From UBA6019 sp035535055 (GTDB lineage: Bacteria > Chloroflexota > Dormibacteria > Dormibacterales > Dormibacteraceae), in NCBI GenBank assembly GCA_035535055.1, contig DATLQT010000054.1:1-25480 (forward strand): a DNA stretch of 25,480 nucleotides, given 5' to 3'. Below, piece by piece: positions 1 through 6,524 of this stretch (its first letter is position 1; every line of letters starts with the position of its first letter). Below the pieces are notes generated by a model that saw nothing but the letters and a program-made list of their open reading frames with translations, had not been told where the DNA came from and made no database searches. Made by a program: the position numbers and the translations under genes.

Positions 1-17
1 CTAGCCGAGCGAGCTAG
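1..17 (-). terminator. possible short hairpin downstream of the minus-strand gene
   Basis: CTAGC at 1-5 and GCTAG at 13-17 can pair around a 7-nt loop, a few bases past the stop codon (23-25) of the minus-strand gene. The stem is only 5 bp, has no T-tract, and the window edge hides any extension, so a terminator role is a guess. Confidence 0.2.
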
Positions 18-22
18 AAAGG

Positions 23-904
23 CTAGAAGAGCGAGACCAGGAAGTCGCCCTGCGTACCCGCGAACTCGGGGGTGGGGAGGACGTCCAGCAGCCCTGGAAG
101 GTTGGCCGTGCCCGGCGTGAAGTAGACCCGCACGTGGGCCGGGCGGCCGCCGAGTGCGAGCTTGACCACCGGCTCCAGGACCAGTTCGGTGATCGGCTGG
201 GGACGGCCGTGGTTGGCAGTCAGCAGCAGGTCGAGTAGGCGCTGGCCGAGCGCCACCAGCAGCGGTCCGAGGTCGATCAGCCCCGGTGCATCCTGGATCT
301 CAATCTCGGGCAGACCGAACTTGACCATCCCTATCGTCGTCCAGCGCACCAGCCCGCGCCCGTCGGTCGCCGAGCTGCTGGTGACATGGTCGCCGACCGC
401 CACCGTACCCCGGCCAGCGATCGAGTCGGAGTAGGAAGCGATCGGGGTCAGCCGGAGCGCTGCGGCGTCGAACAGCGCTCCGTTCAGCTCCAGCGCCGCC
501 GAGCGCCCGGCGGCCATCGCCGCCCAGAGGCCGAAGACGGGCACCTCCAGCCTGGCCGGGCAGGCGACCACCGCGACCTGCCAGGCGGCGTCCAACCGCG
601 CCTTCTCCTCCTCGCCGGCGCCGGCTCCCTTAATGACCTCCAGCGGGGGCGGGAAGGCGGTCTTGGCCATGTCGGTGTAGGTCAGCTCGGGCGAGGCGAA
701 GAGCGGTGTCAGCGCGGAGCGGAGCGGCTCCTCGACATGGGCAGCCGACCAGGTGGCGGCGGCGGCGCGCAGGTCGCCGGGCAGCATCGGCGGGTAACCC
801 GGGACGTAATAGACGCGGAACGCGACCGGCACCGACGGAGGCACCGGGATGACGACCGGCCCTATCTCCGCCCTGCCGCCGAAGAGACCGCCCAGCAGGG
901 GCAT
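23..904 (-). CDS. hypothetical protein, weakly DUF4261-like
   Basis: I do not recognise this 293-residue protein with certainty. It looks soluble, with no signal peptide and no clear membrane segment. Residues 105-155 form an Ala-rich, helix-prone stretch. Residues 189-203 read TTIGMVKFGLPEIEI, similar to the 'T-x-G-[LM]-x-x-FG-x-x-E-[IL]-E' pattern I associate with DUF4261 proteins; a domain search is needed to confirm. The open frame continues far upstream, opposite the dehydrogenase gene, but that extension is Arg/Gly/His-rich and reads as antisense noise. I therefore start at the ATG at 902-904. A TAGAAT box lies 10 nt upstream of that ATG, and a GGAGGT is too distant (16 nt) to be a convincing ribosome site. 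The gene is divergent from the P5C dehydrogenase gene, 69 bp apart. Function unknown. Confidence 0.6.
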   Translation of the reverse strand: MPLLGGLFGGRAEIGPVVIPVPPSVPVAFRVYYVPGYPPMLPGDLRAAAATWSAAHVEEPLRSALTPLFASPELTYTDMAKTAFPPPLEVIKGAGAGEEEKARLDAAWQVAVVACPARLEVPVFGLWAAMAAGRSAALELNGALFDAAALRLTPIASYSDSIAGRGTVAVGDHVTSSSATDGRGLVRWTTIGMVKFGLPEIEIQDAPGLIDLGPLLVALGQRLLDLLLTANHGRPQPITELVLEPVVKLALGGRPAHVRVYFTPGTANLPGLLDVLPTPEFAGTQGDFLVSLF

Positions 905-914
905 CTGGGCCGGA

Positions 915-920
915 ATTCTA
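915..920 (-). promoter_or_regulatory. candidate -10 box (TAGAAT) for the minus-strand gene
   Basis: TAGAAT on the minus strand ends 10 nt before the ATG at 904. It matches the TANNNT pattern seen before many genes here and would give a leader of only a few nucleotides. No clear -35 element is visible. Confidence 0.4.
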
Positions 921-961
921 CCTCCGGTCTTAGGGCGCCCAGTTGGGTGAGCAGCTTGGGA

Positions 962-967
962 TAGATT
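962..967 (+). promoter_or_regulatory. candidate -10 box (TAGATT) for P5C dehydrogenase
   Basis: TAGATT ends 6 nt before the ATG at 974, with no Shine-Dalgarno between. Transcription would begin at or next to the A of the start codon, which implies a leaderless mRNA. No convincing -35 box is seen. Confidence 0.45.
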
Positions 968-973
968 TGCCGC

Positions 974-2626
974 ATGAGCGACGGCCACTTCAAGGTCCCC
1001 GCCCCCTACAACGAGCCGGTGCGGGCCTACGCGCCCGGGTCGGCCGAGCGCCGCAGCGTCCAGCAGCGGCTGGGCGTGATGAGCGACGTCGCCAACCAGG
1101 TGCCGATGACCATCGGTGGCGAGCGCCGAAAGGGAACGGAGACGCGGCCGCTGCGCGCCCCACACCGGCACGAGTTGACCATCGCCGAATACCAGGTCGG
1201 CTCGAGACGAGACTTCCAGGACGCGGTCGACGCCGCGCTTGGCGCGAAAAGAGCATGGGCGGCCACGCCCTTCGCCGAGCGGGCGGCCGTCCTGCTCCGC
1301 GCCGCGGCCCTCCTGGCCGGCCCCTGGCGGGACACCATCAACGCGGCGACCATGCTCGGCCAGAGCAAGACCATCCACCAAGCCGAGATCGATGCCGCCT
1401 GCGAGTTGATCGACTTCTGGCGCTTCAACGTTCACTTCGCCGACAAGCTGCTCGCAATGCAGCCGGAGAGCGACAGGACGGCCTGGAACCGGACCGACTA
1501 CCGACCGCTGGAGGGGTTCGTCTACGCCGTCAGCCCCTTCAACTTCACGTCCATCGGCGGCAACCTGCCGACAGCGCCCGCCCTGATGGGCAACACGGTC
1601 GTCTACAAGCCGGCCACCCAGACCCTCCTGGTCGCCTCGCTGCTCCAGCGGCTGCTCGAGGAGGCGGGCTTGCCACCGGGCGTCATCAATCTCGTCAGCG
1701 GCAGCGCCGCCGACGTCTCCGAGGTGGCGCTGAGCTCGCCTCACCTCGCGGGCATCCACTTCACCGGCTCGACCGACGTCTTCCAGGGGATGTGGAAGAC
1801 GGTCGGCGCCAACCTCGAGAGGTATCGGAGCTACCCGCGGCTGGTCGGCGAGACGGGCGGCAAGGACTTCGTGATGGTCCACGAGTCGGCCGACCTCGAC
1901 GCGCTCCAGGCCGCGCTGATCCGCGGCGGCTTCGAGTACCAGGGCCAGAAGTGCTCAGCCGCCTCGCGGGCCTATGTGCCGGAGTCGATGTGGGAGGCGA
2001 TGCGAGATGCGCTCGCCGGCGAGGTGGACGCCATCAAGATGGGCGACCCGGTCGACTTCACCAATTTCATGGGCGCGGTCATCGACAAGGCCTCCTTCAC
2101 CAAGCAGACGGAGGCGATCGCCTTCGCCCGCTCCTCGGGCAAAGCGCGGGTGATCGCCGGCGGCGTTACCGACGACTCGGTCGGCTGGTTCGTCCGCCCG
2201 ACGGTCATCGAGACGCAGGATCCCGACTTCAGGCTCCTCCGCGAGGAGCTGTTCGGGCCGGTCCTCACCGTCTACCCCTATCCCGACGGCAAATGGAGCG
2301 AGACCCTCGACCTGGTCGACCGGACCTCGCCCTACGCGCTCACCGGCGCCGTCTTCGCCACCGACCGCGCCGCCATCCAGGAGGCGTCCGACCGCCTCGT
2401 CAACGCCGCCGGGAACTTCTACGTCAACGACAAGCCGACCGGCGCGGTGGTCGGTCTCCAACCCTTCGGGGGCGCCCGGGCCTCGGGCACCAACGACAAG
2501 GCCGGCAGCCTGCTCAACCTGGTCCGCTGGACCAGCCCGCGGACGATCAAGGAGACCTACGACCCGGCCAAGGCCTACCGCTACCCGTTCATGGACGACC
2601 CGGGCGACCCGGAGGGCGGCTTCTAG
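974..2626 (+). CDS. pruA: L-glutamate gamma-semialdehyde (1-pyrroline-5-carboxylate) dehydrogenase
   Basis: This 550-residue aldehyde dehydrogenase should oxidise L-glutamate 5-semialdehyde (in equilibrium with 1-pyrroline-5-carboxylate) to glutamate with NAD+, the last step of proline and arginine catabolism. The fold is complete. The catalytic general base is Glu293 in the GETGGKDF motif and the nucleophile is Cys327 in GQKCSAAS. PFNFTSIGGN and the C-terminal QPFGGARASGTNDKAGS stretch are typical of the long P5CDH subfamily (about 540 residues, as in Actinobacteria and eukaryotes) rather than generic aldehyde dehydrogenases. The start is the ATG at 974, supported by the -10 box 6 nt upstream; the N-terminus (HFKVPAPYNEPV) fits the family. 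No proline dehydrogenase (putA/prodh) lies beside it in this window. The next gene follows after 29 bp with its own candidate promoter. Confidence 0.93.
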   Translation: MSDGHFKVPAPYNEPVRAYAPGSAERRSVQQRLGVMSDVANQVPMTIGGERRKGTETRPLRAPHRHELTIAEYQVGSRRDFQDAVDAALGAKRAWAATPFAERAAVLLRAAALLAGPWRDTINAATMLGQSKTIHQAEIDAACELIDFWRFNVHFADKLLAMQPESDRTAWNRTDYRPLEGFVYAVSPFNFTSIGGNLPTAPALMGNTVVYKPATQTLLVASLLQRLLEEAGLPPGVINLVSGSAADVSEVALSSPHLAGIHFTGSTDVFQGMWKTVGANLERYRSYPRLVGETGGKDFVMVHESADLDALQAALIRGGFEYQGQKCSAASRAYVPESMWEAMRDALAGEVDAIKMGDPVDFTNFMGAVIDKASFTKQTEAIAFARSSGKARVIAGGVTDDSVGWFVRPTVIETQDPDFRLLREELFGPVLTVYPYPDGKWSETLDLVDRTSPYALTGAVFATDRAAIQEASDRLVNAAGNFYVNDKPTGAVVGLQPFGGARASGTNDKAGSLLNLVRWTSPRTIKETYDPAKAYRYPFMDDPGDPEGGF

Positions 2627-2641
2627 AACGTCCGCCGCGGG

Positions 2642-2647
2642 TAGGCT
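2642..2647 (+). promoter_or_regulatory. candidate -10 box (TAGGCT) for the AAA-VWA chelatase-like gene
   Basis: TAGGCT ends 8 nt before the ATG at 2656. No Shine-Dalgarno lies in between, in line with a leaderless start. No -35 match is evident, and the box lies just past the pruA stop. Confidence 0.35.
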
Positions 2648-2655
2648 AGGCCTGC

Positions 2656-4749
2656 ATGGCCGCCACCCTCGAACGAGACTTCTTCCCCTTCACGGCCATC
2701 GTCGGCCAGGAGAAGATGAAGCTCGCCCTAGTCGCCAACGCGGTCAACCCGGGCATCTCGGGGGTCCTGATCCGCGGGGAAAGGGGAACCGGCAAGTCGA
2801 CGGCCGTGAGGGCCCTGGCGCGCCTGCTGCCCGAGCACCGGGTCGTCGAGGGCTGCCACTTCGGTGACGATCCGGACGACCCCGGGCACTTCTGCGTCGA
2901 GTGCCGACAGCGGGCAGAACAACAGGGTCAGCTCCCGGTCGCCACCCGTCCGATGCGGGTGGTCGAGCTGCCGATCAACGCCTCCGAGGACCGCGTGGTC
3001 GGGTCGATCGACCTCGAGTCGGCGCTCCGGCACGGGCACCGCCGGTTCGAGCCGGGAGTGCTGGCCGAGGCCAACCGCAACATCCTCTACGTGGACGAGG
3101 TGAACCTCCTCGACGACCACATCGTGGACGTCCTCCTCGACGCGGCCGCGATGGGCGTCAATGTCGTCGAGCGGGAGGGCATCTCGATCGTCCACCCGAG
3201 CAACTTCATCCTGGTCGGGACGATGAATCCCGAGGAGGGCGAGCTCCGGCCGCAGCTTTTGGACCGGTTTGGGCTCTGCGTCGACGTCGAGGGGATCGAC
3301 GACGCCGAGTTGCGCGTGGCCGTGGTCGAGAGGGAGGCGGCGTTCCGCCAGCACGACCCCGCCTTCCTGGCCGAGTTCAGGGTCGCCGACGCGGGCCTCT
3401 CGGGGCGGATCGTCGAAGCCCGGGAGGCGCTGCCGGCGGTCAACCTGGCTCCCTCGCAGGCCCGTCTGATCAGCCGGATCTGCATGGACTCCGGCGTCCA
3501 GGGCCACCGTGCCGATCTGGTCGTCGCCCGCGCCTGCGTCGCGCTGGCCGCCTTTCGGGGCCACCCCGCACCGACACGCGACGACATCTTCGACGCGGCC
3601 GAGCTGGCCCTTGCCCACCGCGCTCGCAACCCGGTCAAGCGGGAGGAGGGCAGAGGAGAGGACGAGCGGCCCGAGGAGCAGGCGGCCGAGGAAGAGCAGA
3701 GCTCATCGGACGCCTCCGATGACCAGCAGCGGCAGGCGAGCAGCAGCGACCAGCAGGGGGCGGCCGAGGAGACGGAGGACGAAAGCCGGACGGCAGAGGA
3801 GTCGAGCGGCTCGGTCGAGGGCAGCAGTTCCGGCGGGGGCGCCGGCACCGAGTCGACCTCCGAGAGCGCCGACACCTTCGACGTCAAGAAGATCGAGCTT
3901 CCCCGGCACCGGCGCCCGCGCAAGCAGACCGGGCGCCGCGCCACGGCCCAGTCGGCGAATCGGCGCGGTCGCTACACCGGCGCCAGGTCCGCCGAGAAGG
4001 TGACCGACCTGGCGGTGGACGCCACCATCCGGGCCGCGGCGCCCTTCCAGGTCCGCCGTGGCCGGGTTACCGGCGAGCGAATGCTGCTCGAGCGTGGCGA
4101 CCTACGTGAGAAGGTCCGCGAGCGCAAGACTGGGAACCTGATCGTCTTCGTGGTCGACGCCTCGGCCTCGATGGACGCCGAGCAGCGGATGGCGGCGACC
4201 AAAGGAGCCATCCTGTCCCTGCTCCAGGACGCCTACGTCCGGCGTGACCGGGTGGCGGTGGTGATCTTCAAGAACCGGACCGCAGAGGTAGTGCTGCGGC
4301 CGACCTCCTCGGTGTCATTGGCCCGGCGGCGCCTGGAGCGTCTCTCGGTCGGCGGCACCACGCCCCTGACCCACGGGTTGCTGGCAGGGCTGAACGTGAT
4401 CAAGACCGAGGTGCTCCGGGACGCCACGGTGCGGCCGCTGCTGGTGCTGATCAGCGACGGCCGCGGCAACATCTCCATGTTCAAGGAGGAGCCGCTGGTG
4501 GAGGCCCAGAAGGTCGCCGCCATGATCCAGGCCGAGAAGATCGACTGCCTCGTCATCGACTCGGCCCGTGACTTCAGTCACCTGCCGTCGATCCAGCACC
4601 TCGCCCGGGTGGCGCCCATGTACCAGACCTACGCGATCAACGCCTGCGCCGACCTGGCGGGCCGGATGGGCGCCCGTTACTACGGCCTCTTCGACCTGAG
4701 CCGTGATGAGATCGCGTCCGTCGTCGAGCGGCAGCTCAATCGGTCCTAG
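2656..4749 (+). CDS. Mg-chelatase-type AAA+ ATPase with C-terminal VWA domain (fused ChlI/ChlD-like)
   Basis: This 697-residue protein has three parts. Residues 1-325 are an AAA+ domain with intact Walker A (GERGTGKST, 41-49), Walker B (ILYVDE, 143-148), sensor 1 (VGTMNPEEG, 187-195) and Arg finger (LLDRFG, 201-206). About 325-440 is a Glu/Ser/Gln-rich then Arg-rich low-complexity linker. Residues 490-697 are a von Willebrand A domain with a complete MIDAS: D501-A-S503-A-S505, a Thr in GGTTPLTHG and the Asp in LISDGRG. The AAA+ domain carries the Cys-rich insert (C67, C80, C83) also seen in its neighbour. Homologues act as ATPase/scaffold subunits that drive metal insertion (Mg into protoporphyrin, Co into hydrogenobyrinate) with a large H/CobN subunit. 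No such subunit is in the window, so substrate and metal are unknown. The intact Walker A is unlike classical ChlD, where this site is often degenerate. It is followed 14 bp later by a stand-alone ChlI-like gene. Confidence 0.85.
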   Translation: MAATLERDFFPFTAIVGQEKMKLALVANAVNPGISGVLIRGERGTGKSTAVRALARLLPEHRVVEGCHFGDDPDDPGHFCVECRQRAEQQGQLPVATRPMRVVELPINASEDRVVGSIDLESALRHGHRRFEPGVLAEANRNILYVDEVNLLDDHIVDVLLDAAAMGVNVVEREGISIVHPSNFILVGTMNPEEGELRPQLLDRFGLCVDVEGIDDAELRVAVVEREAAFRQHDPAFLAEFRVADAGLSGRIVEAREALPAVNLAPSQARLISRICMDSGVQGHRADLVVARACVALAAFRGHPAPTRDDIFDAAELALAHRARNPVKREEGRGEDERPEEQAAEEEQSSSDASDDQQRQASSSDQQGAAEETEDESRTAEESSGSVEGSSSGGGAGTESTSESADTFDVKKIELPRHRRPRKQTGRRATAQSANRRGRYTGARSAEKVTDLAVDATIRAAAPFQVRRGRVTGERMLLERGDLREKVRERKTGNLIVFVVDASASMDAEQRMAATKGAILSLLQDAYVRRDRVAVVIFKNRTAEVVLRPTSSVSLARRRLERLSVGGTTPLTHGLLAGLNVIKTEVLRDATVRPLLVLISDGRGNISMFKEEPLVEAQKVAAMIQAEKIDCLVIDSARDFSHLPSIQHLARVAPMYQTYAINACADLAGRMGARYYGLFDLSRDEIASVVERQLNRS
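3055..3180 (+). repeat. near-identical block shared with 5157-5282 (copy 1)
   Basis: This 126-nt block, covering Walker B and the region after it, differs from 5157-5282 at only 3 positions. The first 71 nt (3055-3125) are identical, including third codon positions. Flanking parts of the two genes are clearly more diverged. Confidence 0.85.
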
Positions 4750-4750
4750 C

Positions 4751-4756
4751 TAGACT
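4751..4756 (+). promoter_or_regulatory. candidate -10 box (TAGACT) for the ChlI-like gene
   Basis: TAGACT begins just after the upstream stop codon and ends 7 nt before the GTG start at 4764. The same hexamer precedes the tRNA-Ser gene at 25370. Spacing implies a leaderless or near-leaderless mRNA in addition to any read-through from the upstream gene. Confidence 0.4.
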
Positions 4757-4763
4757 CTCAAGC

Positions 4764-5798
4764 GTGGCAATCGAGCGCTACTCCTACCCCTTCAGCGCGA
4801 TCGTCGGCCAGGACCGGATGAAGAAGGCGCTGGTCCTCAATGCCATCAACCCCTCGATCGGCGGCGTGCTGATCCGGGGCGAGAAGGGGACCGGCAAGTC
4901 GACGGCGGTCCGAGCCCTCGCCCGGCTGTTGCCGGAGCAGGAGGTGGTGGCCGGCTGCCACTTCGGCGACAACCCTCACGACCGAGAGACGCTCTGCATG
5001 GACTGCCAGGCGAGGCTCCAGGCGGGCGAGGAGCTGCAGACCGCGACCCGTCGGATGCGTGTCGTCGAGCTGCCGATCAACGCCTCCGAGGACCGGGTGG
5101 TAGGGACGATCGACTTGGAGGCAGCCCTGAAAGAGGGCTCACGCCGCTTCGAGCCCGGAGTGCTGGCCGAGGCCAACCGCAACATCCTCTACGTGGACGA
5201 GGTGAACCTCCTCGACGACCACATCGTCGACGTCCTCCTCGACGCGGCCGCCATGGGCGTCAACGTCGTCGAGCGGGAGGGCGTCTCGGTGATGCACCCG
5301 AGCCGCTTCATCCTGGTCGGGACAATGAACCCCGAGGAGGGCGAGTTGCGGCCGCAGCTTTTGGACCGCTTCGGCCTCTGCGTCGACGTCGAGGGAATCC
5401 GCGACCTCGAGCAGCGGGTGGCGATCGTCGAGAAGCGGGCAGCCTGGGAGGACGACCCGACCAAGTTCTTCGCGGACCACCAGAAGGCGGAGGACGACAT
5501 CCGGGACCGGATCGCGGAGGGCATCTCGACCTTCCCCGAGGTTGCGATCCCGCGGAGCATCCTGCAGCTCATCGCCGAGCTCTCGATAGCTCTCGAGGTG
5601 GACGGCCATCGGGCAGACCTGGTCTGCTCCAGGGCAGCCCAGGCGGAGGCCGCCTACGAGGAGGTGCCGGAGGTCGGCACCGAGCACGTGGCCCGGGTCG
5701 CCGACATGGTGTACGCGCACCGTGTCCGGTCGCTCCCCTTCGGCAAGGGCGGACCGAACATCGGCGACGTGATCGCCCGGGTCCTGGGCCGGAACTGA
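4764..5798 (+). CDS. Mg-chelatase subunit I-like AAA+ ATPase
   Basis: This 344-residue protein is a complete ChlI/BchI-type AAA+ ATPase. It has Walker A GEKGTGKST (39-47), Walker B ILYVDE, sensor 1 VGTMNPEEG, an LLDRFG Arg-finger segment and a C-terminal helical lid, but no VWA domain. A Cys-containing insert (CHFGDNPHDRETLCMDC) follows Walker A, matching the insert of the preceding gene. The usual role is forming the ATP-driven ring that powers metal insertion into a tetrapyrrole with a D-type VWA partner, here presumably the neighbour; this pairing is inferred. The start is a GTG with a -10-like box 7 nt upstream; the N-terminus (RYSYPFSAIVGQD) fits the family. The central DNA is almost identical to the upstream paralogue. 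It converges on the GlsB/YeaQ pair across a 41-bp gap. Confidence 0.85.
   Translation: MAIERYSYPFSAIVGQDRMKKALVLNAINPSIGGVLIRGEKGTGKSTAVRALARLLPEQEVVAGCHFGDNPHDRETLCMDCQARLQAGEELQTATRRMRVVELPINASEDRVVGTIDLEAALKEGSRRFEPGVLAEANRNILYVDEVNLLDDHIVDVLLDAAAMGVNVVEREGVSVMHPSRFILVGTMNPEEGELRPQLLDRFGLCVDVEGIRDLEQRVAIVEKRAAWEDDPTKFFADHQKAEDDIRDRIAEGISTFPEVAIPRSILQLIAELSIALEVDGHRADLVCSRAAQAEAAYEEVPEVGTEHVARVADMVYAHRVRSLPFGKGGPNIGDVIARVLGRN
5157..5282 (+). repeat. near-identical block shared with 3055-3180 (copy 2)
   Basis: Second copy of the 126-nt block within the two tandem chelatase-type ATPase genes. The run at 5157-5227 is identical to 3055-3125, and only three single-base differences occur in the whole block. 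Confidence 0.85.
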
Positions 5799-5803
5799 CG
5801 GGC

Positions 5804-5823
5804 GGGGGGGGCACGCCCCCTCT
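5804..5823. terminator. GC-rich hairpin between convergent genes
   Basis: A run of eight G (5804-5811) can pair with the C-rich segment 5816-5823 around a CACG loop (8 bp with two G-T pairs). It lies between the converging ChlI-like and GlsB/YeaQ-like genes and could end transcription from both sides. There is no clear T-tract. Confidence 0.4.
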
Positions 5824-5839
5824 AGCGCGCCCGAAGGTC

Positions 5840-6109
5840 TCAGTACACGTATGGCGTCCGGCCGCGGCCGAAGCCGATCGCCTTCATCATCACGAGCAGG
5901 AACAGGGAGCCGAGTAGGGCCACGATCACCTGGAGGGCAAGGCTGCCCGCGGCGACACCCATCAGGCCTGCCGCATATCCACCCAGGAAGGCCCCGATGA
6001 CCCCGGCTGCGACATCCATCATGACGCCGAAGCCGTGGGCGCTCAGGACCTTCCCGGCGAGGATACCGGCGACCACGCCGGCCACCGTCCAAAGGACGAC
6101 GTTGATCAC
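5840..6109 (-). CDS. GlsB/YeaQ/YmgE family stress-response membrane protein (copy 2)
   Basis: This 89-residue, very hydrophobic protein has three predicted membrane segments (about 4-22, 31-53 and 58-77) rich in Gly and Ala. It has the family pattern: a GxxAGxLAGK motif after the first helix (here GVVAGILAGKVL) and a GxxGAFLGG motif in the second. It ends in a short basic tail (GFGRGRTPYVY). The family, also named transglycosylase-associated protein in databases, is linked with general stress or envelope responses; its biochemical role is not established. It starts at GTG 6107-6109, 24 bp after the stop of a paralogue, with GGGAG about 10 nt upstream, so the two are probably one transcript. 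Confidence 0.85.
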   Translation of the reverse strand: MINVVLWTVAGVVAGILAGKVLSAHGFGVMMDVAAGVIGAFLGGYAAGLMGVAAGSLALQVIVALLGSLFLLVMMKAIGFGRGRTPYVY

Positions 6110-6133
6110 TTCTTGAATGCTCCCGCGCCCGTC

Positions 6134-6409
6134 CTAGAGGACCCGGCGCCGCCGGCCGAAGCCGACCACGCGGAGGAGCATGAGAAGGATCACGGCTCCG
6201 GCGAACGCGATCAGGATCTCGGCGATGAGGCTCGTGGCGACGAATCCGAATGCGCCCGCGATGAAGCCGCCCAGGAGCGCCCCGACGATCCCGACGACGA
6301 TGTCCATGACGATGCCGAGGCCGCGGCCCGTCATGACCTTGCCGGCGAGCCAGCCCGCGATCAGGCCGACGACTATCCAGACGAGCAGGGTCGAGAGCGA
6401 GGTGGTCAT
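6134..6409 (-). CDS. GlsB/YeaQ/YmgE family stress-response membrane protein (copy 1)
   Basis: This 91-residue protein has three membrane segments (about 7-24, 33-55, 61-80) and the same motifs as its downstream paralogue: GLIAGWLAGK, MDIVVGIVGALLGG and a basic C-terminus (GFGRRRRVL). The frame is open further upstream, but only the last 91 residues look like the family. The ATG at 6407-6409 has a well-placed Shine-Dalgarno (AGGAGT, 6 nt spacing), one of the few in this window. It is first in a two-gene minus-strand unit, divergent from moxR, with an AT-rich promoter region of 115 bp. A stress-induced role is inferred from the family only. Confidence 0.87.
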   Translation of the reverse strand: MTTSLSTLLVWIVVGLIAGWLAGKVMTGRGLGIVMDIVVGIVGALLGGFIAGAFGFVATSLIAEILIAFAGAVILLMLLRVVGFGRRRRVL

Positions 6410-6415
6410 AAATGG

Positions 6416-6421
6416 ACTCCT
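6416..6421 (-). promoter_or_regulatory. Shine-Dalgarno (AGGAGT) of the first GlsB/YeaQ gene
   Basis: AGGAGT lies 6 nt before the ATG at 6409. It fixes the start within a longer open frame and contrasts with the SD-less starts of most neighbouring first genes. Confidence 0.75.
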
Positions 6422-6441
6422 ATAAAGTACAGATTGGCTAT

Positions 6442-6447
6442 AACATA
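6442..6447 (-). promoter_or_regulatory. candidate extended -10 (TGA-TATGTT) for the GlsB/YeaQ pair
   Basis: On the minus strand TG-A-TATGTT forms an extended -10 (TGnTANNNT) in an AT-rich island, placing the transcript start near 6434 and leaving a leader of about 25 nt that holds the Shine-Dalgarno. The -35 is weak. Confidence 0.4.
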
Positions 6448-6453
6448 TCACGA

Positions 6454-6464
6454 GTTCGCTGAAC
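6454..6464. promoter_or_regulatory. inverted repeat GTTCGCTGAAC, possible operator
   Basis: GTTC-GCT-GAAC lies between the divergent GlsB/YeaQ and moxR promoters, just upstream of the extended -10 on the minus strand. A second palindrome, GGAATTCC, sits at 6473-6480. Either could bind a dimeric regulator, but short palindromes also arise by chance. Confidence 0.2.
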
Positions 6465-6508
6465 CCGTAACAGGAATTCCCGACGGTGTACCGACGCCAG
6501 GCCAGGAC

Positions 6509-6514
6509 TAGAAT
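6509..6514 (+). promoter_or_regulatory. candidate -10 box (TAGAAT) for the moxR operon
   Basis: TAGAAT ends 10 nt before the ATG at 6525 and favours that start over the upstream in-frame GTG at 6486, because a transcript begun here would not contain the GTG. Confidence 0.45.
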
Positions 6515-6524
6515 CGGGCGGGTT

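Noticed and set aside
905..1882. Long minus-strand open frame continuing upstream of the 23-904 gene, opposite pruA
   Set aside because: It is the antisense of a certain dehydrogenase gene, Arg/Gly/His-rich with no family resemblance. It stays open because of GC-rich codon use. Only the part from the ATG at 904 looks protein-like.
943..2649. 568-codon plus-strand frame overlapping pruA
   Set aside because: Arg/Pro/Gly-rich shifted-frame reading of the dehydrogenase gene.
3640..3870. Repetitive GAG/AGC-rich DNA in the AAA-VWA gene, considered as a tandem repeat
   Set aside because: It codes for the acidic/Ser-rich linker typical of ChlD-like proteins. No regular repeat unit is present.
5139..6092. 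317-codon minus-strand frame opposite the ChlI-like gene and GlsB/YeaQ copy 2
   Set aside because: Low-complexity antisense frame over the conserved ChlI-like gene and out of frame with the GlsB-type gene.
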